A DNA stretch of 64,000 nucleotides from Parashewanella spongiae (lineage in GTDB: Bacteria > Pseudomonadota > Gammaproteobacteria > Enterobacterales > Shewanellaceae). The stretch spans positions 1,116,001-1,180,000 of the forward strand of contig NZ_CP037952.1 of assembly GCF_004358345.1 (NCBI RefSeq), given 5' to 3'. Under the pieces are notes generated by a model that saw nothing but the letters and a program-made list of their open reading frames with translations, made no database searches and was not told the origin of the DNA. Made by a program: the position numbers and the translations under genes. Every line of letters starts with the position of its first letter. The first letter of the stretch is position 1. Below, piece by piece: positions 37,262 to 46,521 of this stretch.

Positions 37262-39151
37262 ATGATTAGTGAAACAAGACCAAAAGATATAGCTCCAGTT
37301 GCTTTTGACGACCTTTCGTTAGAAAGCCAGATTGAAGCTGAACATCATGAACTGATCGAAAAGCTTAATAAATACACATGTAGCGATAAAGAAGTCGTAA
37401 AAGAATTTATTGAATTGATTAATAAAGATATTAATTACAACAAGACTTGTAGTAGGAGTAGCCATTATTTAGAGCTATTTAAAGTTCTGATCACGGAATT
37501 GTCGAAACCAATCAAGAAAAATTTTTATGTTCAAATGGCGGTGATTTACAGTGATGAAGGTCCAGTATGGGAAGTCAGAACGCTCATGACTAATTGTGAC
37601 GAGGGTCATGTTATTGCCCAATTAGTGAGTCCTCTGGAAGGGGGAATTGGAGTGGGAACCGACGAGTTTAGTCGTTGCCGTGAATTAGTGAGTGAAATAA
37701 ATAAAATCACTAAAACTCCGGGCGTCGATAGGCCTGTAGCACAATTATTAAGAAGTGTAACCCCTAAAATAACATGGGAAGCTACTGAAAAAATTCAATC
37801 AGAACCAGCGGGAACCAGACTAATCTCTCAATTAAGTGATACACAGAGCAAACCTTCGAAAGTTGCCAAAGCCGCAGAGTTTGATTTAGAGCTTGTAGAT
37901 GGTGTTGGACAAATCACTTATTTTGAGAACAAAAGCACTGTCTTTTTGCGAGAGAAGAATGCATCAGGAAATACGATTGCTTTAGTGGATACCATTATTG
38001 AGACTCCTGGAATTTATAATTTTTCATTTATTATTGAAAATGATCAAGGGGCAAGTTGTTGTTTGGGGATCATGCCAAAGCCAACGGCTGGAAAAAGCAA
38101 CCTTAAGCCAATTACTAGAATGGAAGAAAGTTTGTGTATGTCTAAGCAGCTTTCCTTAATACGTTCATATTGTGGGGAAATTTGGACGCATGGCCGTAAA
38201 GATAGAACACGAAATGTAGAAGAATTTTGGGCTATATCTACATTAGTAGAGATGAAAGTTGTGGTGAAAGAAGATAAAAAAGCGGATGTGTATTTTACCA
38301 ATAACGGTGAAGCTCAACTTAATGGTCAAGCTGTCTTTTCAAATGAAAAAGTACCGTTGCAAGCGTTCGTGGGCTTTTATGCGGCTATGGCTAAGCGAGT
38401 GAACTTAATTCATAGCGATTATGAACCCAAAACAGATCTTCATCCGTCAAAAGTGGTAAAACCGGAAAAAATGCCAAGCTCTGAGAGTAAAGCGCTTATG
38501 CCTAGTGCTCAACCTAAACCTAGTGCCAGTTCTTTGCGTTGCATAATTCCAGAATTAACATCTAAGGCTATGGATAAAGTTGAAGATATACAATTTTCTG
38601 CCAAATTGGCATTAGGTTCGGCAAAGGTTCTACATTTTAGTGGAAAAACTAAGCTGGTGAGGGAGTCAGTAGATGAAAATATTGGCATTGGTTTTTTAAA
38701 CTGTGTGTGTAGCAAAAAAGGATATTATCAGTTTACGTTTTCAGTGAAGGACAAGAATAATGGTACCTGCATTGGTTTTTGTACACAAAAGGATCAACAA
38801 GATATCAAGAAAAATTTTAGTACAATAAATACTGAAAGTTTATTTGATTCTACTTGGTCTGTACTATTTAGGTTGTCTGATGGGCGTTTGTTCGATAGGG
38901 GAGATAGCTGCAATATCGATGGATTGCTTATCACAGATATTGAAAGCACAAATTTTGCGTTCGAACTTATAGTGAATGAACAAGGAAACACTCAAATTAC
39001 GGCATTGATAACGCCTGAAACAGGCGACTTAAGAAGTTACCCATTGGTCGATTTTTCTGATGCCGTTATTCCTTTTGTGGCGTTTTTTGGCAAAGGAAAC
39101 CAAGCTGTAGAGTTAAAAGAGCTACCGAGTTACTTCGCAGATGAGGTGTGA
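37262..39151 (+). CDS. Unrecognised protein with two SPRY-like beta-sandwich domains
   Basis: A 629-aa protein, no signal peptide. Residues 1-180 are helical with no recognised family. Two tandem segments (about 205-395 and 445-620) share one pattern: an opening strand with VHF/ITYF-like residues, GIYNFSFIIENDQGASCCLGI or GYYQFTFSVKDKNNGTCIGF, a W and a short RLFDRG or EIWTHGRK turn, then FVGFYA or FVAFFG near the end. This resembles SPRY/B30.2 domains, usual in eukaryotic adaptor proteins. A Pro/Ser/Lys-rich linker separates them. A host-interaction role is inference. Family A copy 3 lies just upstream. Confidence 0.6.
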   Translation: MISETRPKDIAPVAFDDLSLESQIEAEHHELIEKLNKYTCSDKEVVKEFIELINKDINYNKTCSRSSHYLELFKVLITELSKPIKKNFYVQMAVIYSDEGPVWEVRTLMTNCDEGHVIAQLVSPLEGGIGVGTDEFSRCRELVSEINKITKTPGVDRPVAQLLRSVTPKITWEATEKIQSEPAGTRLISQLSDTQSKPSKVAKAAEFDLELVDGVGQITYFENKSTVFLREKNASGNTIALVDTIIETPGIYNFSFIIENDQGASCCLGIMPKPTAGKSNLKPITRMEESLCMSKQLSLIRSYCGEIWTHGRKDRTRNVEEFWAISTLVEMKVVVKEDKKADVYFTNNGEAQLNGQAVFSNEKVPLQAFVGFYAAMAKRVNLIHSDYEPKTDLHPSKVVKPEKMPSSESKALMPSAQPKPSASSLRCIIPELTSKAMDKVEDIQFSAKLALGSAKVLHFSGKTKLVRESVDENIGIGFLNCVCSKKGYYQFTFSVKDKNNGTCIGFCTQKDQQDIKKNFSTINTESLFDSTWSVLFRLSDGRLFDRGDSCNIDGLLITDIESTNFAFELIVNEQGNTQITALITPETGDLRSYPLVDFSDAVIPFVAFFGKGNQAVELKELPSYFADEV

Positions 39152-39306
39152 ACCTTTTGACTAGTCTTTGGTTGGGTTTTGCACTTTCAAGCTTCACGAG
39201 TCCAGAAAGCGGTATTCAAGAGTAATGCAGTGGCTATTTTCACTTAACGCAGGCTGTGTTAACTTAAAATGTAATCCAAATGTTATTATAGGTTTCCAGA
39301 TATTAC

Positions 39307-39753
39307 ATGCTTTCTAGATTGAAACTCAGATCTCCTTTGCCAGATGATGTAGAAATCTTATATCAACAACAAGCTGATCCAGCTGCACATCAAATGGCAC
39401 GCTTTGAACCCCGTGACGTCATTACGTTTTATCAACACTGGCATGATATTACTCATAACCCTGAAATCACAGTATTAGTGATAGAACATGATAACAAAGT
39501 TATTGGTGATCTTGTGTGTTGGACTGAAGAAGGGCAACGAATAGTCGGCTATTGGCTTGGACAAGAATACTGGGGGCAGGGATTTGCTTCTCAAGCCTTG
39601 TCGTTATTCACAGAGCAGCTAGAACATCCCTTGCATGCATACGTGCATCAGGCTAATTTACCATCACAACGTGTGCTGGAAAAGTGCGGTTTTATTCCTT
39701 GCGGACAATTTAGTGTCGATGATGGTATCGAATTACTTTTCCGCTTAGATTAA
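39307..39753 (+). CDS. GNAT family N-acetyltransferase (RimJ/RimL-like)
   Basis: A 148-aa GNAT protein: LKLRSPLPDDVEILYQQQ at the N-terminus, VIEHDNKVIGDLVCW as the central strands, YWLGQEYWGQGFASQAL with the acetyl-CoA loop, and ANLPSQRVLEKCGFIPCGQF at the C-terminus. These match the ribosomal-protein acetyltransferase subgroup, whose members acetylate protein N-termini or small amines. It lies 32 bp upstream of the nitroreductase gene and is probably co-transcribed with it. Confidence 0.85.
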   Translation: MLSRLKLRSPLPDDVEILYQQQADPAAHQMARFEPRDVITFYQHWHDITHNPEITVLVIEHDNKVIGDLVCWTEEGQRIVGYWLGQEYWGQGFASQALSLFTEQLEHPLHAYVHQANLPSQRVLEKCGFIPCGQFSVDDGIELLFRLD

Positions 39754-39785
39754 ACCGCCCCAAATAACAATAAAAGAGGTTAGTT

Positions 39786-40457
39786 ATGTCGGAGCTACAT
39801 CACCCATTAACGGATTTTGTCGAATACCCTGAATCGGAAATGCTGATCCGAGCGAAAGCAAATTATCAAGCGATAAAACGCCGCCATTCTATTCGTAATT
39901 TTTCAGATCGTGCGGTTCCGCAAGAAATTATTGAGCAATGCATTTTAGCGGCAGGCACAGCACCCAATGGTGCCAATCACCAACCTTGGCATTTTGTTGC
40001 TATTAATAGTGCTGAAGTAAAGTCGCAAATTCGTGAACAGGCTGAAGCGATTGAACGTGGATTTTATGAGGGGCGAGCAGGCGAAGAGTGGTTGGATGCT
40101 TTGAAGCCTCTGGGTACAAACGCCAATAAGTCATATTTAGAAACGGCCCCTTGGTTAATTGCGATTTTTACACAAAAGCGCTCAGAAGCAGAAGAAGGTG
40201 AGAAGAACAATTATTATGTCCATGAGTCGGCTGGTATTGCGACTGGATTTTTGATCCAAGCGTTGCATGAAGCTGGTTTAGGTACACTTACTCATACGCC
40301 AAAACCTATGAGCTTTTTAACGAAAGTGTGTCAACGCAACTCAGATAACGAAAGGCCTTATATGTTGCTGGTGGTCGGTTATCCCGCAAAAGAAGCGACG
40401 ATTCCAGATCATGCTATTCACAAAAAGCCGCTTGAAGAGATACTTACAATATTATGA
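39786..40457 (+). CDS. Nitroreductase family protein
   Basis: A 223-aa FMN-dependent nitroreductase. The FMN phosphate-binding signature KRRHSIRNFSDRAVP is at about residues 31-45, followed by AAGTAPNGANHQPWHFVAIN and, near the C-terminus, ATGFLIQALHEAGLGTLTHTP. GAGG lies 7 nt upstream of the ATG. It is probably a cytosolic NAD(P)H oxidoreductase for nitro compounds or quinones. A hairpin terminator-like structure follows at 40463-40494, in the gap before the convergent bufC gene. Confidence 0.9.
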   Translation: MSELHHPLTDFVEYPESEMLIRAKANYQAIKRRHSIRNFSDRAVPQEIIEQCILAAGTAPNGANHQPWHFVAINSAEVKSQIREQAEAIERGFYEGRAGEEWLDALKPLGTNANKSYLETAPWLIAIFTQKRSEAEEGEKNNYYVHESAGIATGFLIQALHEAGLGTLTHTPKPMSFLTKVCQRNSDNERPYMLLVVGYPAKEATIPDHAIHKKPLEEILTIL

Positions 40458-40462
40458 TATTT

Positions 40463-40494
40463 AACTTGAGCAATGTTTACGCAAAGCTCAGGTT
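40463..40494. terminator. Hairpin between convergent nitroreductase and bufC genes
   Basis: Stem AACTTGAGC / GCTCAGGTT (40463-40471 and 40486-40494) with one G-T pair and a 14-nt loop; the T-rich tail is only moderate. Confidence 0.45.
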
Positions 40495-40499
40495 ATTTA

Positions 40500-40553
40500 T
40501 ACCCGTGTTATCTGAAAATGCCCTGAAAGTTGCACCTTTAAGTATCACGGGTA
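40500..40553. repeat. Inverted repeat overlapping the bufC 3' end
   Basis: Arms TACCCGTG and CACGGGTA (40500-40507 and 40546-40553). The left part TACCCGTGTTATCTGAA matches an inverted sequence at 24908-24925, so it is probably a dispersed repeat. The right arm falls in the last codons of bufC. Confidence 0.5.
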
Positions 40554-41377
40554 CTGACAGCTTTTATTGAAGGAGTTTCACCGAGGCTCCTGATCAACCC
40601 CATACTAAACCATGCTTGCAGCGCACCAAGTACTTCAGTTGTCGCTTGCTGTTCATCAAAGTATACCAACATCACATCACACTGAGCTGCTATCGTAGCA
40701 CCATCAATAAAACCACGAATGAGGTCAAACTGATGAGGTGATAAGGAAATAAACTCAGTGAGCCGAGTGTGGCCGCGCCATAATAACCAGTGTCTTTGAT
40801 TGTCAATATCAACATCTGGCGGTGTTTCTTCCGCTTTCACAGCTTGCCAAATTTCTACCGCATTACTGTGGCAACTAAACAGCTGCACGCTGGGATGAAA
40901 TCGAAGTTGGGTTTGAGGCCAATACTCCGCGGGTAGGCTTTGTAATTCTTCAAAAGTAGCACGCTCAGCGTCTTGCGCATCAAAGGCATTCAGTAGTCGA
41001 CGTTCAAAAGTTGCAATGTCAGCAATTTGTGGGAATTCGTTAAAAGGTGCTGTATTAGTTAAGAATGCTGGTAAGGCATCACAGAATTGTCTGAGTGAAC
41101 GAAAATGTGATGGCTGCGATGTCACATATTCTTGAACCATTTTTTCAAACAACTCATCGCCAAGATAATGAGCAAGGGTGTCATGATCGGTTTCTATGGT
41201 TGATCGTAATCGAGCGAAATAGCCGTTTGAGTATATTTGCAAGCGTGTTTCTGGACTAATACCAGACTGCTGAGCAACTTGAGTGTAAAAAGGGTGATCT
41301 TTTGCGTCTACTTCATTGGCACTTGCACGCATAATGTAATCAAAAAAACTATCTTGCAGGGCTTTTAGATTACTCAT
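40538..41377 (-). CDS. bufC: BufC/HvfC-type DUF2063 protein, partner of the bufferin maturase
   Basis: A 279-aa DUF2063 protein. The N-terminal DUF2063 domain is clear: LKALQDSFFDYIMRA, SPETRLQIYSNGYFARLRSTIETDHDTLAHYLG, followed by FRSLRQFCDALPAFL and FPQIADIATFERRLLNAFDA. In MNIO (DUF692) systems this partner delivers the precursor to the enzyme. The gene overlaps the last base of the bufB stop codon, the usual operon order. The C-terminus runs into an inverted repeat and may be altered. Confidence 0.88.
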   Translation of the reverse strand: MSNLKALQDSFFDYIMRASANEVDAKDHPFYTQVAQQSGISPETRLQIYSNGYFARLRSTIETDHDTLAHYLGDELFEKMVQEYVTSQPSHFRSLRQFCDALPAFLTNTAPFNEFPQIADIATFERRLLNAFDAQDAERATFEELQSLPAEYWPQTQLRFHPSVQLFSCHSNAVEIWQAVKAEETPPDVDIDNQRHWLLWRGHTRLTEFISLSPHQFDLIRGFIDGATIAAQCDVMLVYFDEQQATTEVLGALQAWFSMGLIRSLGETPSIKAVSTRDT

Positions 41378-42246
41378 TAAGCCACTCCTACTACGTTCTT
41401 GCTACTAAAAACGTCTTCTGAAATTGCTCGAGCTTGGTTAAGTTCGTTGATAAGCGTTGTGAGATCAGGAATATTGTCGTCACGTTCAATCATGGTGCTG
41501 ACATTACCAAATCGGTTCAATGCGTGGCGGTATAGTTCCCACACACTAGGCGGTACATCGTGATCGTGAGTATCGATAATGTAATCACCAAAATCACTGT
41601 GTCCAGCAAGGTGAAACTGTTGAACTCGACGAGGATCAATATTATTTACGTAGTCTAGACTATTGAAGTCGTGGTTACGGCTGCTGACATAGATATTATT
41701 GATGTCTAATAATATCAAGCAATCGGCGGCCTCAGAGACTTGAGTTAAAAACTCCCACTCAGTCATGGTTGAATCTTTGTAGGATAAATAGCTAGAAACA
41801 TTTTCTATCAGAATGCGTTGCCCAAGAAAATCTTGGACTTGCTGAATGCGTTGTGCCACGTGGTTTATTGTTTCTTCCGTGTAAGGAAGTGGCAATAAAT
41901 CATGACTGTTTACCCCATGAATCGAAGTCCAACAAATGTGATCGGATATCCATTTGGGTTTAACGTCATTAACCAGTTTTTTGAGCGACTTGAGATAATC
42001 CATATCAAGAGGATCGGTGCTACCAATCGACATAGAAACCCCGTGCATGACTAACGGGTACCTTTCACGGATTGCATCAAGATAGTAGCGAGGTTTACCG
42101 CCAGCCACCATATAGTTTTCTGACAGAATTTCGAACCAATCAACGTCAGGAGATTGATTAAGAATATCTTCGAAGTGTGGTGTTCTTAGACCCAGTCCAA
42201 AACCAAGTGGGTCATGTGTAATTATACTATCTGTTTGAATTGTCAT
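41377..42246 (-). CDS. bufB: MNIO (DUF692) multinuclear iron enzyme, bufferin maturase BufB
   Basis: A 289-aa TIM-barrel enzyme of the DUF692/MNIO family, which modifies cysteines of RiPP precursors using a multi-iron site. Signatures: GLGLRTPHFEDIL, VDWFEILSENYM, LVMHGVSMSIGS, WISDHICWTS, ILIENVSSYLS, LLDINNIYVSSRNH, FHLAGHSD, DTHDHDVPPSVWELY and IERDDNIP, which supply His, Glu, Asp and Asn ligands. In characterised systems the products chelate copper through oxazolone-thioamide or thiooxazole groups. It lies between the precursor gene and bufC. Confidence 0.92.
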   Translation of the reverse strand: MTIQTDSIITHDPLGFGLGLRTPHFEDILNQSPDVDWFEILSENYMVAGGKPRYYLDAIRERYPLVMHGVSMSIGSTDPLDMDYLKSLKKLVNDVKPKWISDHICWTSIHGVNSHDLLPLPYTEETINHVAQRIQQVQDFLGQRILIENVSSYLSYKDSTMTEWEFLTQVSEAADCLILLDINNIYVSSRNHDFNSLDYVNNIDPRRVQQFHLAGHSDFGDYIIDTHDHDVPPSVWELYRHALNRFGNVSTMIERDDNIPDLTTLINELNQARAISEDVFSSKNVVGVA

Positions 42247-42310
42247 GAGATGCTATCGCGTAATCAGTAATCTAACAAAAGAAAATAAGTGTAACTAACT
42301 TGAGCTGTGC

Positions 42311-42420
42311 ATAAGTAAACTTCTACAGCACAGCTATTTATTTATGCGAATTTCAGCGTTGTAGTTGTTTAAAACAGCACGCTATTTCTTAACAACTACG
42401 CCTTGAACTTCAAATAACTA
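42311..42420. repeat. Dispersed repeat shared with 56361-56450
   Basis: ATAAGTAAACTTCTACAGCA here and ATAAGCAAACCTCTACAGCA at 56361, both continuing CAGCTATT and later ending CTACGCC or TTACGCC. The two copies differ in the middle. Terminal structure was not resolved. Confidence 0.5.
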
Positions 42421-42516
42421 TCTGCACTGTAGATAGTATTTTGAGTATTTTTCAATCATACTCTTACTAGCACTAGGTTTCGTTACGTAAAGCTTAGGTT
42501 AACTTAAATAATGATT

Positions 42517-42545
42517 AGGCTGGTTGATATCTATCAAACCAGCCT
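42517..42545 (-). terminator. Hairpin downstream of the bufferin precursor gene
   Basis: A strong stem on the minus strand, GGCTGGTTTGATA / TATCAACCAGCC, 22 nt after the precursor stop and without a good T run. It could be a partial terminator or an RNA-stabilising element that raises precursor expression over bufB and bufC. Confidence 0.5.
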
Positions 42546-42567
42546 TAGATTAAACGACTTAACGTTA

Positions 42568-43018
42568 TTAACCTTTTTTACCGCCGATATCAGCACAAGC
42601 TTTTACTGGAGTCAGTACGAAACCAGTGCCTTTACAGCTTGCATGACCCGCACAGGCATTCTTGTCTGTTTTACAGTCATTATGACCTTTACATACGTTC
42701 ACACCTAGACAATGAACAAGCTCAGACTTAGCAACTTTACCCATCCATTCATCGCTTACTTTACCACCAACGTCTTTACAGCTCTTAGATGGCATAGCAA
42801 CGAAACCAGTACCTTTACAGCTCGCGTGTCCGCCGCAAGCATTTTTGTCTGTTTTACAATCATTATGACCTTTACAGACATTTACACCGTAACAATGAAC
42901 TAAATCAGTGCTTGAGCCAGCAGGCCCCAGCAGGTGCGGCTTGAGCTGCAGTGCTCATACCCGCCATTGACATCGCTAGTGCTGCACCAGTTAGTGCGGT
43001 TTGTGTTTTTCTATTCAT
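42568..43018 (-). pseudogene. bufA2: Cys-rich bufferin precursor (BufA2, 12-Cys type), frameshifted
   Basis: From the ATG at 43018 (AAGGA 7 nt upstream) the frame gives a signal peptide MNRKTQTALTGAALAMSMAG to STAAQA, then PAGACWLKH and a stop. One frame over, the sequence continues without break: [35 protein letters not shown], then a near-copy [16 protein letters not shown] and so on to GGKKG. An imperfect 10-bp tandem duplication (42917-42926 and 42927-42936) causes the shift. Removing one unit restores a 146-aa protein with two 6-Cys repeats (12 Cys), the BufA2 layout. As given, only an internal ATG at 42795 would express one repeat, without a signal peptide. Confidence 0.85.
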
Positions 43019-43874
43019 TTCAGATTCCTTACCTTATTCTTGTAGAAAGAGTACGGATTGGTTGTTTGGAAACAAAGCTTGTCAGTGAAGCGGTTTATGG
43101 TGCATGGTCTTACAAACGCTTTGTTACCAGAACAACTTGGCTAAGCCTATCCATGTTCGCGAGAATAGACCAGCAAAGAGTAGTAGATATTTCAGACTAA
43201 CGAAAAAAAATTTTTTAATACAATTGGATACTTGTTAGAAATTAATTTTTGAAGACGATTAGCTATTAAAGTAACGAAAAAATGTCATAACAGTTATGTT
43301 TGTTTAATAATTGCTGGTGTTGGTTGTCTTTATTTGTCACTGTTTTTTTATTTGTTTGTTTTTTTAATGAATGTAATTGTATTAATTACGCCTTTGTTGT
43401 TTCCAAATGTTATTTATTAATATAAGTGTTTTTTATTTCTTATACATTGATGAAACTTACTTTACTCATGAGGTTATGATTCTGTGTAGGCTTTATAGTC
43501 CGTCACACCCATTTTCGTGGGCAATGACGAAATTAACACATGGAGTTGGGCGTATCACTCGTGTGATTGCCATGAAAAGCTATTGGTTTTATATAGTTAA
43601 AAGTAAATAAAACATCAATGCTTACTTGTTATAAATATAAAAGATTAATGTTTTTACTGTTTTTTATATTCTTTTTTTATTTTGACTTATATCACGAAAT
43701 TATCTCGGTCTTGTACGTTATGCTGAATTAAGGCAGCTTTTATTTGTTTGTAAGTTATTTTTAAATATGCTGTTTAGTTATTAAGCTGTGAGAGGTTCCC
43801 TATTGTTTTAACTAATCTTCTCGGGGCAATTTGCTTTAGTGGTAAGAATTAAATGTTTGGCATCTTAAAAATAT
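43019..43874. other. AT-rich region upstream of bufA2
   Basis: 856 bp that must hold the bufferin promoter on the minus strand. The part from 43200 to 43870 is very AT-rich. A 67-codon ORF at 43407-43610 on the plus strand has no recognisable features and was not accepted. No regulator binding site was identified. Confidence 0.4.
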
Positions 43875-44192
43875 TAGGGTCTGTTGATCTTTCGTGATTG
43901 TTTTTGCAGCGATAAATTGGTTATTTTATGCAAGGCAGAGTTTGTGAGGTTTGGTTATTATCGACATACAAAACTGTCGTTAATTCGTTTCCAAATAAGA
44001 AAACGATAACACAGCACCTTTGATTTAGAATGAGCGACCAATTTACGCTCTCTCTTTTTTCGATGCTTTTGAGCATTCACTGTTCTGTGTTGTGACCAGC
44101 TCACTTAGATGGCTAAGCATCACTGCTCACGCCTTGAACAGATAAATGCTCAAATAGCACAAAATTTAATCCTGAAAGATCAACAGATCCTA
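43875..44192. repeat. Family D element, copy 4
   Basis: Full length, TAGGGTCTGTTGATCTTTC to the inverted CAACAGATCCTA, with TA at both ends and the hairpin module (core 43962-43979). It lies 46 nt upstream of the nuclease gene, so that promoter lies in or just after the element. Confidence 0.87.
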
Positions 44193-44238
44193 ATAAAGAA
44201 CATAAATCTAACCAATTATAAAAGATGGGGTTGATGTA

Positions 44239-46503
44239 ATGATTAATATGAACAAACTAACAGCGGTAGCCGCAGCGGTTACTGCTACGTTGTGGTGTGC
44301 AGCAAATGCCGCTGCAGTGATGGATGGCACTAACATTACCGATGTCTACGGTGAAGTATCAACAGCTCAACCCAAAAATACTATTTCTGATTTGGGTTTA
44401 TTTGGCAGTGAAGTTAAGTCTGTAGAATCTTATAGCTGTGAAGGCGTAGAACTGACCTTTATTCATGATGTTCAAGGAAATGGTGGGCGCAGCCCGTTTG
44501 CTACCATTGATATTTCTGATGGCGATGAAAATATTTACGAGTCTGAGAGCACTATTACAGTAAAAGGTATTGTTACCGCTCGTGGTGAAAGCTTACAAAA
44601 AGGCTTTTATCTCCAAGACATCGAACTTGATGGTGACTCATCAACATCTGACGGTATTTTCGTAAACATGAAGACTACGGCGCCAGCAGCTATCCAACCG
44701 GGTGCAGAGGTGTGCGTAACGGCAAAAGTTAGAGAGTTTTATAACCAAACTCAATTAGAACTATCCGCAGATACGACCAAATTTGAAATTATCAATGCCG
44801 AAGGCGCTGTGCCTGCCGCAACACCATTTGTCGTTAATGATGGTGAAACACTTGATCACGCACTTGAGCGTTATGAAGGCATGAAAGTCGTGTTAGATGC
44901 AGGCAGTAAAATGAAAATCACTCGTTCATTCAGTTATGACTTTGATGCTCGCCGCAATAACATGCTGGCTTCGTACAATGCTCCGCTGGTAAAAGCGACT
45001 CAGCTTTTCATGGCGGGTACCGATGAAGCTGTCGCACGTGAAGCCGCAAACCGAAAAAATGAACTTTACTTAGAGTCCGACTTTAGAGCGCCAAATGGTG
45101 TGCTTCCTTATATGTCTGACTTTAATGCTGAAACAGGTTATATACGAATTGGTGATCAAGTGACGAACCTTGAAGGGATGGTTGGGTATTCATTTGGTCA
45201 TTATCGTTTAATTGTAGGCGCGGATGAAAACATCACCGTCGGTGATTTCATTCGTAATGATGATCGTACTGATGTGCCAGCTATTGCGAGTGAGGGCGAT
45301 CTACGGATCGCGAGCTTTAATGTACTGAACTACTTTAATGACTCTGTGGGTGGCGATGCCAGTGCTTCAGGTCAAAATCGTGGTGCTGAAAACCAGTTTG
45401 AATTCCGCCTGCAGCGCGAGAAAATTGTTAATGCTATTGTCAGCATGAATTCTGATATTGTCGGATTAATGGAAATCGAAAATAACGGTTTCGGTGAAAA
45501 GAGTGCGATTCAAGACTTAGTGAATGCGCTGAATGCTGAATTGAGCGATGAAGACGCATATAGCTTTGTGACTATTAATACGGCCGACATGCACAATGAA
45601 AAGTTTTTTGGTAGTGATGCCATTATGGTTGGTTTACTGTACCGAGCGGCTAAAGTAACTCCTGCTGGCGATGCGTTAGTGATTGAAACACCAGAGCAAC
45701 ATGCTGCTGCTGGTGTGGCGACTCGTGGTGAAGGCGACGATGTAGAATCAAGCCCTGCATACGATAAAATTCAACGTCATTCGCTTGCTCAAACCTTTAC
45801 TGTAGAAGGTGGCAAACTCACTGTTGTGGTTAATCACCTTAAGTCGAAAGGCTCTGCGTGTTTAGAAGACTGGTTAGCATTTGAGTCAGAACGATCTGAT
45901 CCAGAGCCTGCCGATCTACAAGGTCACTGTAACAGTTTCCGAGTGAGTGCTGCGGATGCAATTGGTCAAGCGCTTGAAAGTGTCGATGGTGATGTACTTA
46001 TCATTGGTGATTTGAATGCTTATGGTAAGGAAGATCCACTACAGGTATTGACGGATTACAACCCTTTAACTCACGAAGGTAAAGTCATTAAAACAGCGGC
46101 ACATACTACCTTGGGTGGTGAAGCTTTCGATCAACAACAGCGTATCGTTACTGAAAGTTATGGTTATGTTAACTTAAATACAAAGTTACATGGCGCTGAT
46201 ACATTCGGTTATAGCTTCAATGGCGAGTTAGGTAATTTAGATCATGCCTTGGCTAATGCCAGCTTAACCGATAAAGTCGTGGCTATTGAGGATTGGCATA
46301 TCAATGCTGTTGAATCTAATCTATTTGAGTACGAGTCTGGTTTTACCGGTAAATTGGTTAAATCAGATAATGTATTTTCTTCATCAGATCATGATCCTGT
46401 GATTGTCGCTATTGATCTACCTGAATCAAGTAAGAGCAGCAGTGGCTCACTAGGCTTCTTAAGTTTAGCGTTATTGTCATTATTTGGTCTTAGACGTCGT
46501 TAA
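44239..46503 (+). CDS. ExeM/NucH family extracellular endonuclease with GlyGly-CTERM anchor
   Basis: A 754-aa secreted nuclease. A signal peptide (NKLTAVAAAVTATLWCAANA) is followed by an OB-fold region (SPFATIDISDGDENIYE to SADTTKFEIINA) and an endonuclease/exonuclease/phosphatase domain: LRIASFNVLNYFND, GLMEIENNGFGE, VVNHLKSKGS, LIIGDLNAYGKEDP and SSDHDPVIVAI. The C-terminus SSSGSLGFLSLALLSLFGLRRR, read in parts, is a GlyGly-CTERM-like signal: Gly/Ser motif, hydrophobic helix, Arg cluster. It predicts type II secretion and rhombosortase processing. The family degrades extracellular DNA and affects biofilms in Shewanella. A terminator follows. Confidence 0.9.
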   Translation: MINMNKLTAVAAAVTATLWCAANAAAVMDGTNITDVYGEVSTAQPKNTISDLGLFGSEVKSVESYSCEGVELTFIHDVQGNGGRSPFATIDISDGDENIYESESTITVKGIVTARGESLQKGFYLQDIELDGDSSTSDGIFVNMKTTAPAAIQPGAEVCVTAKVREFYNQTQLELSADTTKFEIINAEGAVPAATPFVVNDGETLDHALERYEGMKVVLDAGSKMKITRSFSYDFDARRNNMLASYNAPLVKATQLFMAGTDEAVAREAANRKNELYLESDFRAPNGVLPYMSDFNAETGYIRIGDQVTNLEGMVGYSFGHYRLIVGADENITVGDFIRNDDRTDVPAIASEGDLRIASFNVLNYFNDSVGGDASASGQNRGAENQFEFRLQREKIVNAIVSMNSDIVGLMEIENNGFGEKSAIQDLVNALNAELSDEDAYSFVTINTADMHNEKFFGSDAIMVGLLYRAAKVTPAGDALVIETPEQHAAAGVATRGEGDDVESSPAYDKIQRHSLAQTFTVEGGKLTVVVNHLKSKGSACLEDWLAFESERSDPEPADLQGHCNSFRVSAADAIGQALESVDGDVLIIGDLNAYGKEDPLQVLTDYNPLTHEGKVIKTAAHTTLGGEAFDQQQRIVTESYGYVNLNTKLHGADTFGYSFNGELGNLDHALANASLTDKVVAIEDWHINAVESNLFEYESGFTGKLVKSDNVFSSSDHDPVIVAIDLPESSKSSSGSLGFLSLALLSLFGLRRR

Positions 46504-46521
46504 ATGACTGAGCTTTTGAGT

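Larger units (their letters stand above)
42247..42567. other. Spacer between bufA2 and bufB
   Basis: A 321-bp gap. It holds a hairpin at 42517-42545 and a dispersed repeat (42311-about 42420) whose sequence ATAAGTAAACTTCTACAG resembles 56361-56378. No additional gene was seen. Confidence 0.5.

Noticed and set aside
42511-42903. Plus-strand ORFs opposite the bufferin precursor
   Set aside because: They are antisense shadows of the repeated Cys-rich coding sequence on the minus strand.
43407-43610. 67-codon ORF in the AT-rich region upstream of bufA2
   Set aside because: No recognisable domain, no good ribosome binding site, unusual composition; likely chance.
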